The translations under genes and the position numbers were made by a program. This document shows, piece after piece, positions 54,989 through 63,209 of a DNA stretch of 64,000 nucleotides (within the stretch, counting starts at the first letter, position 1; every line of letters begins with the position of its first letter). Under the pieces are notes generated by a model. It saw only the letters and a list, made by a program, of their open reading frames with translations. It was not told where the DNA came from and did not search any database. Source of the stretch: SXXH01 sp041165735. Its GTDB lineage: Bacteria > Planctomycetota > UBA1135 > GCA-002686595. The stretch spans positions 4,790 through 68,789 of the forward strand of contig JBKDQQ010000189.1 of assembly GCA_046341775.1 (NCBI GenBank), in the 5' to 3' direction.

Positions 54989-57547
54989 ATGCGTCCCGCT
55001 CGCGGCAGCACCTGCAGGTTCCTCCTTCTCTTCCTGGTGTGTTGGACCTGGGCCGCACCGTTGCGCGCCGAGGAAGTGGTGGCGCGCCTCGCGTTCGAAG
55101 CCCCCAAGGGACCGCGCTTCGTGCTGCGCGCCATGCTGCCTGTGCCCGACGGCTGGCGCGAACTCCCGCGGCTGGGCGTGCGCCTGCCGGACGAGACGAC
55201 GGCGCGTCCCGCGCAAGCAGTGGTGGCGGCGCGGGATGCCACGGGCGCCATCGAGTTGGTCGAGCTCTGCTTCAGCGGACGCCGCGCCCCCAGCGCGCCC
55301 GCGGGCGGAGAACTGGTCGCGACGGTCGTCCTCCTCGACGCCGGAGCCAAGGTGGCGCAAATCGCCGCACCCGCCACCGACTCGCGCATCGCCGAGCTGC
55401 TCGATCGGCGCGGCAGCGGTCGCCTCTACCTGCGTGCTCGGGACCTGCACGGGCACGAGTACCGCGCCGAGCTGACGGGCGCGCCCGCGGCGCCCGGGAC
55501 GCAGGCCGCCAGCTTGCTGGCTTCGGGGCCGCACCTGCGCCGCCGGCGCGTCGCCGCCGTGCTCCTTCCGGTGGTCGCCGAAGCGGCCGGGCGCGGGGCG
55601 CTGCCACACCTCTTCGGCGTGCACGCCTACCTGACCGAACGCGCCGACGTGCCGAGCCTCGGCATCGACTTGCGCATCCACAACGGCCTGCGTCCTCCGC
55701 AGGGCGACGCCGATCCGCGCCACGCCCCTCTGGGACCGGTGTGGTTCGAGCGCCTCGAGCTGGTGCACCCCCCCGGATTCGTGCTGGAACACGAGGTGGT
55801 CGATCCGCAGGTGGGGCCGCCGCGCCTCGAAGGAGGGATGGTCGTGGTGCCCTTGGTGCGGCCCTTGCCCGGCGCCTTGCATCCCATGCCGGCGCAAGCG
55901 CAGTTCGAGCGGCGCTTGTGCTTGCGCACCGACGACGCCGCTTGGGCGGCGCAGGATGCACTGGGCTTCGCCGACCTGGGGTTCCCCCTGCGGGGCCGCG
56001 GGCTGTGGTCGTGGCAGGACTTGCCGCGTTGGTTGGCGGCGCGCGATCCGTTGCCGGATCCAGCCTGGTTGGACGCGCGCGGAGGCGTCGCCTTGGTGCG
56101 GGCGCACGAGGCGCAGGCCTTGGGCCGCATCCTGCAGGTCCTGCGCAGCGGCGAAGGCTCCGGCTGGCCGTTCACCGCCGCGGCGATGGGTTGGTGCCAC
56201 CCATGGTTCTCCCCCGCGCAGGGCGCGACCGGTGGCGAGGGCATCGTCGTGTCCGAGGGGCATTGGATCGCCGCCTCCGCGACGCGCAGCGGGGTGCTGC
56301 GCTTGTCCTTGCAGCACCGCATGACGAGCGCGCGCACGCCGCAGGCGGCGTGGGACCGACTCGGCCGGCCCTGCGAAGTCGAGACGTGCGTCGACGAAGC
56401 CGGTGTCGTGCCCTTCGACTACCGCATGAACGGCGACATCCGCCTGCCGGAATTCGCCGCGCGCGGCGCCGCGCACCCCGCCGCGCTCGAGCAGGCGCGC
56501 CTCGTCGCCGAACGCGGCTTGAGGCCGGCCTTCGACCGTGCCGATCCGTGGGCGAGGCGCGGTCGCAACGGCCTCCCCGCCGGCGAGGAGGCGCGCGACA
56601 TCCACGGTTGGTGGCCGCACGACGACCAGCACCTCGCGCGCAGGACGAGCACGACCAAGGCCCTGGTGTGGCTCGCCAACGACGCCCTGGCGAAGGACGA
56701 GTTGCTGCACGTCGCCGCGCAGGCGCGGCTCGCCATGCACGAACGCCCCCACCGACCGGTGTCGTGGTCGCCCGGCGCGACGCTGCCCGTGATGGAGGCG
56801 CTCGTGGCCGCGAGGCCGAAGGGCGGATTGCCGTGGGGCCGAGGACAGGCGTGGATGATCGATGCGCTCGCCTCCGCGCACGCCATCGCCGGCGACGAAT
56901 GGAGGGCGCGGCACGACGAGTGGTTCGCGCGCGCGACACGCCTGGTGCTGGAAGGAGCCATGCCTTCGGGGCTCGTGATGCGCGTCAACAACACCCGGCA
57001 CGCCGGGCACGAACGGCACGACACCGCCCAGGCATTCGAGAGCTTGATCCTGGCGAACGCGTTGCGTGCGCTGGCCGAAGGCGTGCACGGGACCGCGCGG
57101 CCGGACCTGCGCGACGCGTTGCGGGAATTGCATCTGCGCGCCATGGCGAGCCTTTCGAGTCCGCCGTTGTGGACGGAACTCGCCGAGAAGGGCGGTCCGC
57201 GCCGCGGTCCGCGCCAGATCTTCCCGGTCGCGCCGCGTTGGCCCGCGCCCGGCGCGCCCTACTGCGACGCCGAGGAATGGGGCGCGGCGCACCTGCCCGC
57301 GGAAGCGGCCTCGGGCGCGATCGAGACCCTGTGGATGGCGAACGCGTTGGGGTGGAGTTGGCGGCTCGAAGGTGGCGCGCGAGACGCGCCCTCCGCGCGC
57401 ACATTGTTGCTGCTCGGGGGCGGCGCGCGCGACCACGCGGCCTCCTCCCGCGAATGGGCGACCAAGGCGCGCCGCGCGGCCGACGACCACAGCGGCAACT
57501 TGCTGGCCTTGCTGGCGGAATGGCGTCGCGTGGGAGCCGCTCCTTGA
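54989..57547 (+). CDS. Large secreted protein of unknown family
   Basis: 852 residues. N-terminal signal peptide (CRFLLLFLVCWTWAAPLRAEE). About 350 residues of beta-rich sequence (LGVRLPDETTARPAQAVVAARD, LRIHNGLRPPQGDADP, RLELVHPPGFVLEHEVVDPQ, reported in parts) are followed by a mainly helical C-terminal half with Trp and His rich blocks: DIHGWWPHDDQHLARR, AHERP-like repeats and AGHERHDTAQAFESLILANAL. Repeated helix pairs suggest an alpha/alpha toroid as in polysaccharide-acting enzymes, but no catalytic signature is certain. An upstream ATG at 54950 is possible; 54989 places the signal peptide properly. Divergent from the Kef gene. Confidence 0.6.
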   Translation: MRPARGSTCRFLLLFLVCWTWAAPLRAEEVVARLAFEAPKGPRFVLRAMLPVPDGWRELPRLGVRLPDETTARPAQAVVAARDATGAIELVELCFSGRRAPSAPAGGELVATVVLLDAGAKVAQIAAPATDSRIAELLDRRGSGRLYLRARDLHGHEYRAELTGAPAAPGTQAASLLASGPHLRRRRVAAVLLPVVAEAAGRGALPHLFGVHAYLTERADVPSLGIDLRIHNGLRPPQGDADPRHAPLGPVWFERLELVHPPGFVLEHEVVDPQVGPPRLEGGMVVVPLVRPLPGALHPMPAQAQFERRLCLRTDDAAWAAQDALGFADLGFPLRGRGLWSWQDLPRWLAARDPLPDPAWLDARGGVALVRAHEAQALGRILQVLRSGEGSGWPFTAAAMGWCHPWFSPAQGATGGEGIVVSEGHWIAASATRSGVLRLSLQHRMTSARTPQAAWDRLGRPCEVETCVDEAGVVPFDYRMNGDIRLPEFAARGAAHPAALEQARLVAERGLRPAFDRADPWARRGRNGLPAGEEARDIHGWWPHDDQHLARRTSTTKALVWLANDALAKDELLHVAAQARLAMHERPHRPVSWSPGATLPVMEALVAARPKGGLPWGRGQAWMIDALASAHAIAGDEWRARHDEWFARATRLVLEGAMPSGLVMRVNNTRHAGHERHDTAQAFESLILANALRALAEGVHGTARPDLRDALRELHLRAMASLSSPPLWTELAEKGGPRRGPRQIFPVAPRWPAPGAPYCDAEEWGAAHLPAEAASGAIETLWMANALGWSWRLEGGARDAPSARTLLLLGGGARDHAASSREWATKARRAADDHSGNLLALLAEWRRVGAAP

Positions 57548-57576
57548 GCGCGGCGCTCCACCCTGCGCCGCCCGGC

Positions 57577-57592
57577 GTCAAATATATTTGAC
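57577..57592. repeat. Palindrome GTCAAA-TATA-TTTGAC between convergent genes
   Basis: A perfect 16-bp palindrome 30 bp after the stop of the large secreted protein gene and 160 bp before the end of the HU gene. AT-rich in a GC-rich setting. Same class as 797 and 37788. Confidence 0.65.
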
Positions 57593-57753
57593 AGTCCGCC
57601 GCCCTTGCGCGCGACGCCGCGCGGCATGGCCACGTCGCGGCTGCACGCCGTCGCGCCTTGGAAGCGCAACCGCCTCCCGCGCCCGCCTCGAAAGGCGACG
57701 CGGGAGGCGGCTTGGATGCATCCCGCCACGCAGGGCGGGACGACGATTCAGGC

Positions 57754-58119
57754 TCAGACCATGCCCTTGAGGTTCTTGAGGGGGCGGATCTTGATCACGT
57801 TGCGGGCCGGCTTGGCCTTGAACATCACTTCCTGCTTGGTGAAGGGGTTGATGCCCTTGCGCGCCTTGGTGGCGGGCTTGCGCACCACGGTGACCTTCAT
57901 CAGGCCCGCGATGTTCAGCACTTCCGAGCAGCCCTTCGAGAGGTCGGCGGCGATGATGCGGCCCATGGTGTCGAAGACCGACGCGACTTGCTTGCGCGTG
58001 AGCTGGGTGTGCTCGGCGATCGTCGTGTAGAACTCGCCCTTCGTGCGCGGATTGCCCTTCTTGGCGGGGGTGATCTTGGCGGGCGCCTTGGCGGCGGCCT
58101 TGGTGGTTTTCTTGGCCAT
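57754..58119 (-). CDS. HU/IHF-family DNA-binding protein with basic N-terminal tail
   Basis: 121 residues. The HU fold begins at about residue 25 (TKGEFYTTIAEHTQLTRKQV) and ends KIRPLKNLKGMV. The DNA-binding arm includes KARKGINPFTKQE with the intercalating Pro (NPFT). Residues 1-23 (AKKTTKAAAKAPAKITPAKK) form a lysine/alanine tail like histone H1, beyond normal HU length. It compacts and bends DNA. A near-consensus promoter lies 76 bp upstream, and the leader starts with a hairpin. The short sequence aaggaatcc before the ATG may be a weak ribosome site. Confidence 0.92.
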   Translation of the reverse strand: MAKKTTKAAAKAPAKITPAKKGNPRTKGEFYTTIAEHTQLTRKQVASVFDTMGRIIAADLSKGCSEVLNIAGLMKVTVVRKPATKARKGINPFTKQEVMFKAKPARNVIKIRPLKNLKGMV

Positions 58120-58165
58120 GGATTCCTTCGGTGAAGGAGTGGGTTCTCTTGTCGTTGGACTGGTT

Positions 58166-58187
58166 TTCGCCGGAAAAAACCGGCGAA
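58166..58187 (-). promoter_or_regulatory. 5'-terminal hairpin of the HU transcript
   Basis: ttcgccgg-aaaaaa-ccggcgaa (plus strand), an 8-bp perfect stem. Read on the minus strand it begins about one base after the expected start of the HU mRNA, with a U6 loop. It could also end the peptidase E transcript. Confidence 0.5.
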
Positions 58188-58194
58188 CGAGTTC

Positions 58195-58223
58195 GTGATA
58201 GCAGTCCGCGGAAGCTCGTCCAA
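58195..58223 (-). promoter_or_regulatory. Promoter of the HU gene
   Basis: On the minus strand: TTGGAC (58218-58223), 17-bp spacer, TATCAC (58195-58200). Confidence 0.6.
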
Positions 58224-58275
58224 AGAAAAAAACAGCGATTTCCAGCGCGGATTCCCGCCACTTCGGGGCCGAGCC

Positions 58276-58977
58276 TCACTCGAGCGGCAGCGCGAGCCGG
58301 GTGGGAGGCAGCGCCTCGAACGGCGCTTTCCCCCGCGAAAACACGCGTGCGCCGGTGCTGCCCTCGAGCCGCACGGTGCCGTCTTCGACCACCAGCCAAG
58401 CTCCCTCGCGCAGGCCGACCACCGGACGGGCGTTCATCTCGTGGTATTGGCGCAGGCGCTCCTCGCGGGTTTCGCCCATGTGCGTCGAGTCCGGAGCGGG
58501 GTCGAGGTAGTGCGGATTGATCTGGAAGGGCACCAACCCCAGCGCGTCGAAGCCGCCCGGGTCGACGATCGGCATGTCGTTCGTCGTCATGATCGTCGCG
58601 CAGGCCACGTTCGACCCCGCCGAGGAACCCATGTAGGGGGTCCCGGCCGCCACCGCGGCTCGCAGGGCGGGAATCAGGCCTTGGCGGCGCAGTTCCGCCA
58701 GCAGGCGGAAGGTGTTGCCGCCCCCCACGAAGAAGGCCTGCGCCTCGGCCACGGCGACGCGCGGGTCGGGAGCCTGGTGCACGCTGTCGAGTCGCAGGCC
58801 CATGGCCTCGAAGCGCGCTCGCGCCTTGGCGTGGTAGGCGTCGCGGTCAGCCAAGGCGTAGGGCACGAAGAGCACTTGCCGCACGGCCGGCCCGAGGAAG
58901 GACTGCATGGCGCCGGCGCAGTGGTCGAGGTAGCCCTGCCCGTGCAGGGTCGAGTTGGAGACGAGGAGCAGCTTCAT
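58276..58977 (-). CDS. pepE: Peptidase E (alpha-aspartyl dipeptidase, S51)
   Basis: 233 residues. Hydrolyses Asp-X dipeptides in the cytoplasm. The nucleophile Ser is in YMGSSAGSNVA and the catalytic His in INPHYLDPAP; AFFVGGGNTFRLLAEL is the classic glycine-rich segment. The ATG at 58977 lies 6 bp after a TACCAT box, suggesting a leaderless mRNA. Monocistronic; 156 bp separate it from HU downstream. Confidence 0.93.
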   Translation of the reverse strand: MKLLLVSNSTLHGQGYLDHCAGAMQSFLGPAVRQVLFVPYALADRDAYHAKARARFEAMGLRLDSVHQAPDPRVAVAEAQAFFVGGGNTFRLLAELRRQGLIPALRAAVAAGTPYMGSSAGSNVACATIMTTNDMPIVDPGGFDALGLVPFQINPHYLDPAPDSTHMGETREERLRQYHEMNARPVVGLREGAWLVVEDGTVRLEGSTGARVFSRGKAPFEALPPTRLALPLE

Positions 58978-58983
58978 GCCCGC

Positions 58984-58989
58984 ATGGTA
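58984..58989 (-). promoter_or_regulatory. -10 element (TACCAT) of pepE
   Basis: TACCAT on the minus strand ends 6 bp before the pepE ATG. No -35 is recognised. Confidence 0.45.
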
Positions 58990-59113
58990 GCCGCATCCGG
59001 GCGCGACAAGCCGCGGCGCCGCTCGGAGCCGCGGGACGAATCCGACGGCCCCGACCGGCGCCGGGCGCAGGGCGAGCGGGACGGCGAACGTCCCGTCGCG
59101 CAGGAAGGCAGGT

Positions 59114-59446
59114 TCAGCCCGCCAAGGCCTTGGGCTTGCGGCCGCGCGGCATGCTGGCCTTGGGCAGGCGGATGCCTTGGCTCTCGAGGTACTCGCCCAG
59201 CGGCTTGCGCGCCGCGGCGAGGCCGTGCCGCACTTCATGGCCGGCTTCGTTGGCGGCGTTGAGGGCGCGATCGAGGGAGCGCAGGATGGTCAAGGCCTTC
59301 TTCATGTGCGGATCTTGCTTGGCCGTGGCGGCTTCGGCCCGGCGGCGCAACTGCTCGATTTGATCCTGCAGCGCCGCCACCCGTTCATCGATGCTGCGGC
59401 GTTGGCGGCGGCCCGCCTTCTCGCCGCTGGTCTTCTTCTTGGCCAT
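59114..59446 (-). CDS. Small basic coiled-coil protein of unknown function
   Basis: 110 residues, rich in Lys, Arg and Ala. The start MAKKKTSGEKAGRRQRR is strongly basic. A predicted coiled coil follows (IDERVAALQDQIEQLRRRA ... ATAKQDPHMKKALTILRSLDRALNAANEAG, in parts) and the C-terminus is basic again (MPRGRKPKALAG, which contains an AT-hook-like PRGRKPK core). It may bind nucleic acid. No family was recognised. The ATG at 59446 is preceded by a purine-poor leader. Divergent from the FKBP gene. Confidence 0.6.
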   Translation of the reverse strand: MAKKKTSGEKAGRRQRRSIDERVAALQDQIEQLRRRAEAATAKQDPHMKKALTILRSLDRALNAANEAGHEVRHGLAAARKPLGEYLESQGIRLPKASMPRGRKPKALAG

Positions 59447-59635
59447 GTCAAAGGTCCTTCGTGTGGTCCGTGATCGGGTTCGAGCACCGCGACACGCGGC
59501 GCAGTTCGAACGCAAGTAATGCCGAGCATGCCAAGGATCCCCGTGCCATTTCAAGTTCCGGCCACGGACATTGCCTATGTCCGACGGTGCCCAATTGACG
59601 GTCGGCCGCCCTTGGCATTCACCACGGCCATGCGC

Positions 59636-59641
59636 TACCTT
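59636..59641 (+). promoter_or_regulatory. -10 element (TACCTT) of the SlyD-like gene
   Basis: GCGCTACCTT contains TACCTT, 10 bp before the ATG at 59652, giving a leader of a few nucleotides. Confidence 0.4.
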
Positions 59642-59651
59642 TGCATTCGTC

Positions 59652-60131
59652 ATGGGGCTGCAATCCGACTCCGTCGCCACCATCGAATTCGAGTTGCGGG
59701 ACGACGAGGGCACCCTCTTGGATGCCTCGCCTCCGGGGCATCCCCTGGTGTTCCTCATGGGCCGACGCACGCTCTTCCCGGCGCTGGAAGAGGCGCTGAT
59801 CGGCTTGGAGCCGGGCGAGGAATTGGTGGCCAAGCTGCCGCCGTCCGAGGCCTACGGCTATCCGGACGAGCGCTTGGTGCAACGCATTCCGCGCGAGCGT
59901 TTCCAAGGCGAGGTGGCCGTGGGAATGCAATTCGAAGCGCGCAACGAAGCCGGTCGGCGGCATGTGGCGCGCGTGCTCGCCGTGGAAGCGGAAGAAGTCC
60001 TGCTCGACGCCAACCATCCTCTCGCCGGACGCACATTGCATGTCGTCGTGCGCCTGCTCGACGCCCGGCAAGCGAGCGCGGAGGAGCTCGCCCACGGGCA
60101 CGCCCACGGACCGGGCGCGCACGCGCATTGA
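59652..60131 (+). CDS. SlyD-like FKBP-type peptidyl-prolyl isomerase
   Basis: 159 residues. Follows the SlyD pattern: EFELRDDEGTLLDAS, FLMGRRTLFPALEEALIGLEPGEE (the flap/active-site segment FxxGxxxlxPglExaLxGm), an insert-in-flap chaperone domain (RFQGEVAVGMQFEARNEAG) and NHPLAGRTLHVVVRLL. The C-terminus is His-rich (ELAHGHAHGPGAHAH), a metal-binding tail as in SlyD, which delivers Ni2+. It helps protein folding and possibly nickel handling. The start is supported by the TACCTT box. Confidence 0.9.
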   Translation: MGLQSDSVATIEFELRDDEGTLLDASPPGHPLVFLMGRRTLFPALEEALIGLEPGEELVAKLPPSEAYGYPDERLVQRIPRERFQGEVAVGMQFEARNEAGRRHVARVLAVEAEEVLLDANHPLAGRTLHVVVRLLDARQASAEELAHGHAHGPGAHAH

Positions 60132-60220
60132 CCAGCCAGCTCGGGTGCGATGCGGCGCGGCACCCGACGCGTGCGCCACGCTCGCGAGCGCATCCGCCCC
60201 CCCACCCCCCTCATGACCCC

Positions 60221-61663
60221 ATGACGACGACCCTCTCCATGTTGCACCTGACGGCCGCCGCGCTGCTCGCGGGCCTGCCCTGCCGCGCGCAGCCCGCGTT
60301 CCGCGTCCATGATGGACCTGGCGCGCACGCTTCCGTGGCGCCCGTCGACGACGCGATCGCCAAGGGCCTGCGCGACGGCAAGGCTTGGACCTACCTCGAG
60401 GAGCTCTGTCGCGTGGCGCCGCACCGCCTGTCCGGATCCCCGGGGCTCGACGAGGCGCTCGCTTGGGGCGAACGCGTGCTGAAGGCCATCCCCGGCACGC
60501 AGGTGCGGCGCGTGCCGTGCATGGTTCCGCATTGGGAGCGCGGACCCGTCGAGCGCCTGCAGATCGTCGGCGAGCCGGCGGAGGCGCGCACCCGCTTGCC
60601 CATCCTCGCCTTGGGCGGCAGCGTGGGGACCCCGGAGGGCGGCATCGAAGCCCCGGTGGTGCGCGTCGCCGTGCGTGAAGACCTCGCCCTGCTCGGCGAG
60701 CGCGCGAAGGGCGCCATCGTGTTCTTCGACGAGCCCTTCGACGCCGCGCGCGCCTCCATGGGCGAGGCGTACGGACGCGCCGTGTGGCAACGTTCGCGCG
60801 GGGCCTCCGAGGCCGCCAAGCTGGGCGCGGTCGCCGTCGTGGTGCGCAGCGTGTCGCCGCGCCTCGACGACCACCCGCACACCGGCGCGATGCGCTACGA
60901 AGAGGGCGTGGCGCGCATCCCCGCCGCGGCGGTGTCGACCTTGGGCGCCGACCGATTGGCGGCGGCGTTGGCGCGCGGCGCCGTGTCGTTGAAGCTGGAG
61001 CTGTCCTGCCGCAGCCTGCCCGACAAGCCGTCGGCCAACATCGTGGCCGACTTGCCGGGCACGGCCCCGGAGGCCGGGGTCGTGCTGCTGTCCGGCCACA
61101 TCGACGCTTGGGACGTGGGCCAAGGCGCGCATGACGATGGCGCGGGCTGCGTGCACGCCATCGAGGCCATGCGCCTCGCCGCGCGCGACGGGTGGAAGCA
61201 CAAGCGCGGACTGCGCGTCGTCCTCTACACGAACGAGGAGAACGGCGTGCGCGGTGGCGAGGCCCAACGCGACGCCACGCCACAGGGCGAGGTGCGCCTC
61301 GCCTTGGAATCGGACAGCGGCGGATTCGCGCCGGTGGGCTTGTCCATCGACGGATCCGAGGCGCTGATCTCCGCCCTGCGGGACGCGGGGCGCGCGCTGG
61401 AGCCCATCGCGGCCGGCATGGTGGTCAAGGGCGGCGGCGGAGTCGACGTCGGACCCTTGAAGGAGCGTGGCGCGACCGTCGGGCTGCTGCTCATCTCGGG
61501 CGCGCGCTATTTCGACCACCACCACGCGGACAGCGATCGCCTCGAGGCCGTGCACCCGCGCGAACTGCAGCTCGGGGCCGTGGCGTTCCTGCACTGGGCG
61601 CGCGCCGCGGCGGATCTGCCCGAGGAACTCTACGCGGCCGCCACCTCGGCGGCGCCGCGCTAG
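60221..61663 (+). CDS. Secreted M28 peptidase, carboxypeptidase-Q-like
   Basis: 480 residues. Signal peptide of about 22 residues (LHLTAAALLAGLPCRAQ). A PA domain occupies roughly residues 130-250 (AKGAIVFFDEPFD ... AAAVSTLGADRLA). The M28 zinc site is complete: LSGHIDAWDVGQGAHDDGAG (His and bridging Asp), YTNEENGVRGG (catalytic Glu pair), LESDSGG (Asp) and YFDHHHADSD (His). GHIDAWDVGQGAxDDG is close to mammalian carboxypeptidase Q (PGCP), which removes C-terminal residues from dipeptides. It would act in the periplasm. A short ATG frame at 60213 stops at once, so ATG 60221 is used. Confidence 0.92.
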   Translation: MTTTLSMLHLTAAALLAGLPCRAQPAFRVHDGPGAHASVAPVDDAIAKGLRDGKAWTYLEELCRVAPHRLSGSPGLDEALAWGERVLKAIPGTQVRRVPCMVPHWERGPVERLQIVGEPAEARTRLPILALGGSVGTPEGGIEAPVVRVAVREDLALLGERAKGAIVFFDEPFDAARASMGEAYGRAVWQRSRGASEAAKLGAVAVVVRSVSPRLDDHPHTGAMRYEEGVARIPAAAVSTLGADRLAAALARGAVSLKLELSCRSLPDKPSANIVADLPGTAPEAGVVLLSGHIDAWDVGQGAHDDGAGCVHAIEAMRLAARDGWKHKRGLRVVLYTNEENGVRGGEAQRDATPQGEVRLALESDSGGFAPVGLSIDGSEALISALRDAGRALEPIAAGMVVKGGGGVDVGPLKERGATVGLLLISGARYFDHHHADSDRLEAVHPRELQLGAVAFLHWARAAADLPEELYAAATSAAPR

Positions 61664-61678
61664 CGGCTCGAGTTCGAC

Positions 61679-63133
61679 TCAGCCCGGGACGGCTCCGGCG
61701 CGCGCGCCATCGGGCCGCTCGGCGCGCAGGTGGTCCTCGCGGGCCTCCGCCGCTTCCACGAGGCTCTTCAAGCTGCGGTTGTGGGCCGAGTCGGCGCGCT
61801 CGGCGAACAAGGACTCCAGCCGTCGCGCGAGTTCCGCGTCCAGCGGCTCCGCGCGCGGAAGGCGCTCCGCTCCGCGTTCGTCGATGGCGTCGAGCACGTC
61901 GGCGATGCGCACCGAGTCGGCGTCGCGAGCCAGCACGAAACCGCGTCGCGCGCCATCCACCGCCTCGCGCAGCAACCCCGCTCGGGCGCAGCGACGCAGC
62001 ACGTCGTCGAGGAGGCCTGGATCGACCGAAAGCTGCGCGCCGAGGTCCGCCGACGTGCGCAGGGGGCCCCCGCGCAGGTGGTCGGAGGCGAGGCGCGCCA
62101 TGGCGCGCAAACCCGCCACTTGGCGCCGCGCCGCGCCGGCCGACTCGGAGGCCGGACCGCCCCACGCGGGCTCGATGGCGCGGGCGCGCGCGACTTCGGC
62201 GCCGAACAGCACGGCGGTCCAGCTGATGTGCACCCACAAGAGGAAGATGGGCAGCGCCGCGAAGCTCGAATAGATCGCGTTGTGCTTGGCGATGCCGATC
62301 TGGAACTGGATGTGCGCCAGCAGCACCAGTTGCCACAAGGTGCCCGCCACCACGGCGCCGCACAGCGCGTGCAGGAACCGAACGCGCGTGTTGGGCATCG
62401 TCATGTAGACGAACGTGAAGCCGATCCACAGCGCGAAGACCGGCGCGAACTTGAGCGCCGCCTCGAGGAACGAGCCCAAGCCCAGGTCCACCCGCAGGAA
62501 GTCGACCAGCGTGCTGTTGGAGAGCGCCGTGGTCGTGCCCGCGGCGGTGAACACGAAGATCGGCGCGACCACGACGAGCGCGAGGTAGTCGGCCACCTTG
62601 CGCACCCAGGTGCGTGCGCGCGAGACGCGCCAGATGTCGTTGAAGCCGCTCTCGACCTCGGAGAGCAGCTTGACCACCGAGTACAAGAGCAGCACCAGTC
62701 CGAACAACCCGAGTCCGGACACGTCCGTGCGCTCGACGAAGCGCAGGACCTGCTCGATCGCCACGCGCATCTCGTGCGCGCCCGCCTCGCGCACGAGGAG
62801 CGGCGTCGTCTCCTGCAGCGGACCGAAGGTGCGGTCGAGGAACGGACCGATGCTCTCCTCGAGCAAGGCGCCGTAGAAGCCGAAGCCCTTCGCCACGGCG
62901 AAGGCCAGTGCGAGCAGCGGCACGAGCGAGAGCACCGTCGTGTAGGTGAGGGCGGAGGCGCGGAACACGCACTTGTCCGCCACGAAGCCGCGTGCCGAGA
63001 GCAGTCCGGTGCGCAGCGCCGCCGCGATCCAGCCCGGCCTGCCATCGCGTCGCGCGATCCACGCCTCCGCGCGCTGGAGCAGCCCCTCCGCCCGCGGCCC
63101 GCCGTCTCCGGCCGATGCGATCTTGCCTGTCAT
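61679..63133 (-). CDS. YihY/BrkB family membrane protein with C-terminal extension
   Basis: 484 residues. Six membrane helices in the first 310 residues with the YihY pattern: VFRASALTYTTVLSLVPLLALAFAVAKGF (in parts), FNDIWRVSRARTWVRKVADYLAL, a YMTMPNTRVRFLHALCGAVVAGTLW segment (in parts) and IYSSFAALPIFLLWVHISW. These proteins are poorly understood (once called RNase BN). The last 160 residues (from AGLRAMARLASDHL) look like a winged-helix regulatory domain followed by a helical tail. Start ATG 63133; a GTG at 63148 is possible. Convergent with the M28 gene, 15 bp apart. Confidence 0.87.
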   Translation of the reverse strand: MTGKIASAGDGGPRAEGLLQRAEAWIARRDGRPGWIAAALRTGLLSARGFVADKCVFRASALTYTTVLSLVPLLALAFAVAKGFGFYGALLEESIGPFLDRTFGPLQETTPLLVREAGAHEMRVAIEQVLRFVERTDVSGLGLFGLVLLLYSVVKLLSEVESGFNDIWRVSRARTWVRKVADYLALVVVAPIFVFTAAGTTTALSNSTLVDFLRVDLGLGSFLEAALKFAPVFALWIGFTFVYMTMPNTRVRFLHALCGAVVAGTLWQLVLLAHIQFQIGIAKHNAIYSSFAALPIFLLWVHISWTAVLFGAEVARARAIEPAWGGPASESAGAARRQVAGLRAMARLASDHLRGGPLRTSADLGAQLSVDPGLLDDVLRRCARAGLLREAVDGARRGFVLARDADSVRIADVLDAIDERGAERLPRAEPLDAELARRLESLFAERADSAHNRSLKSLVEAAEAREDHLRAERPDGARAGAVPG

Positions 63134-63209
63134 TCCCCGTGCCTCCACCCTCTCGTCTACACGAAGCGCAAGGCGTCGAAAAGGGGGCTCGAGGCCGAAG
63201 TCGCGCCGA

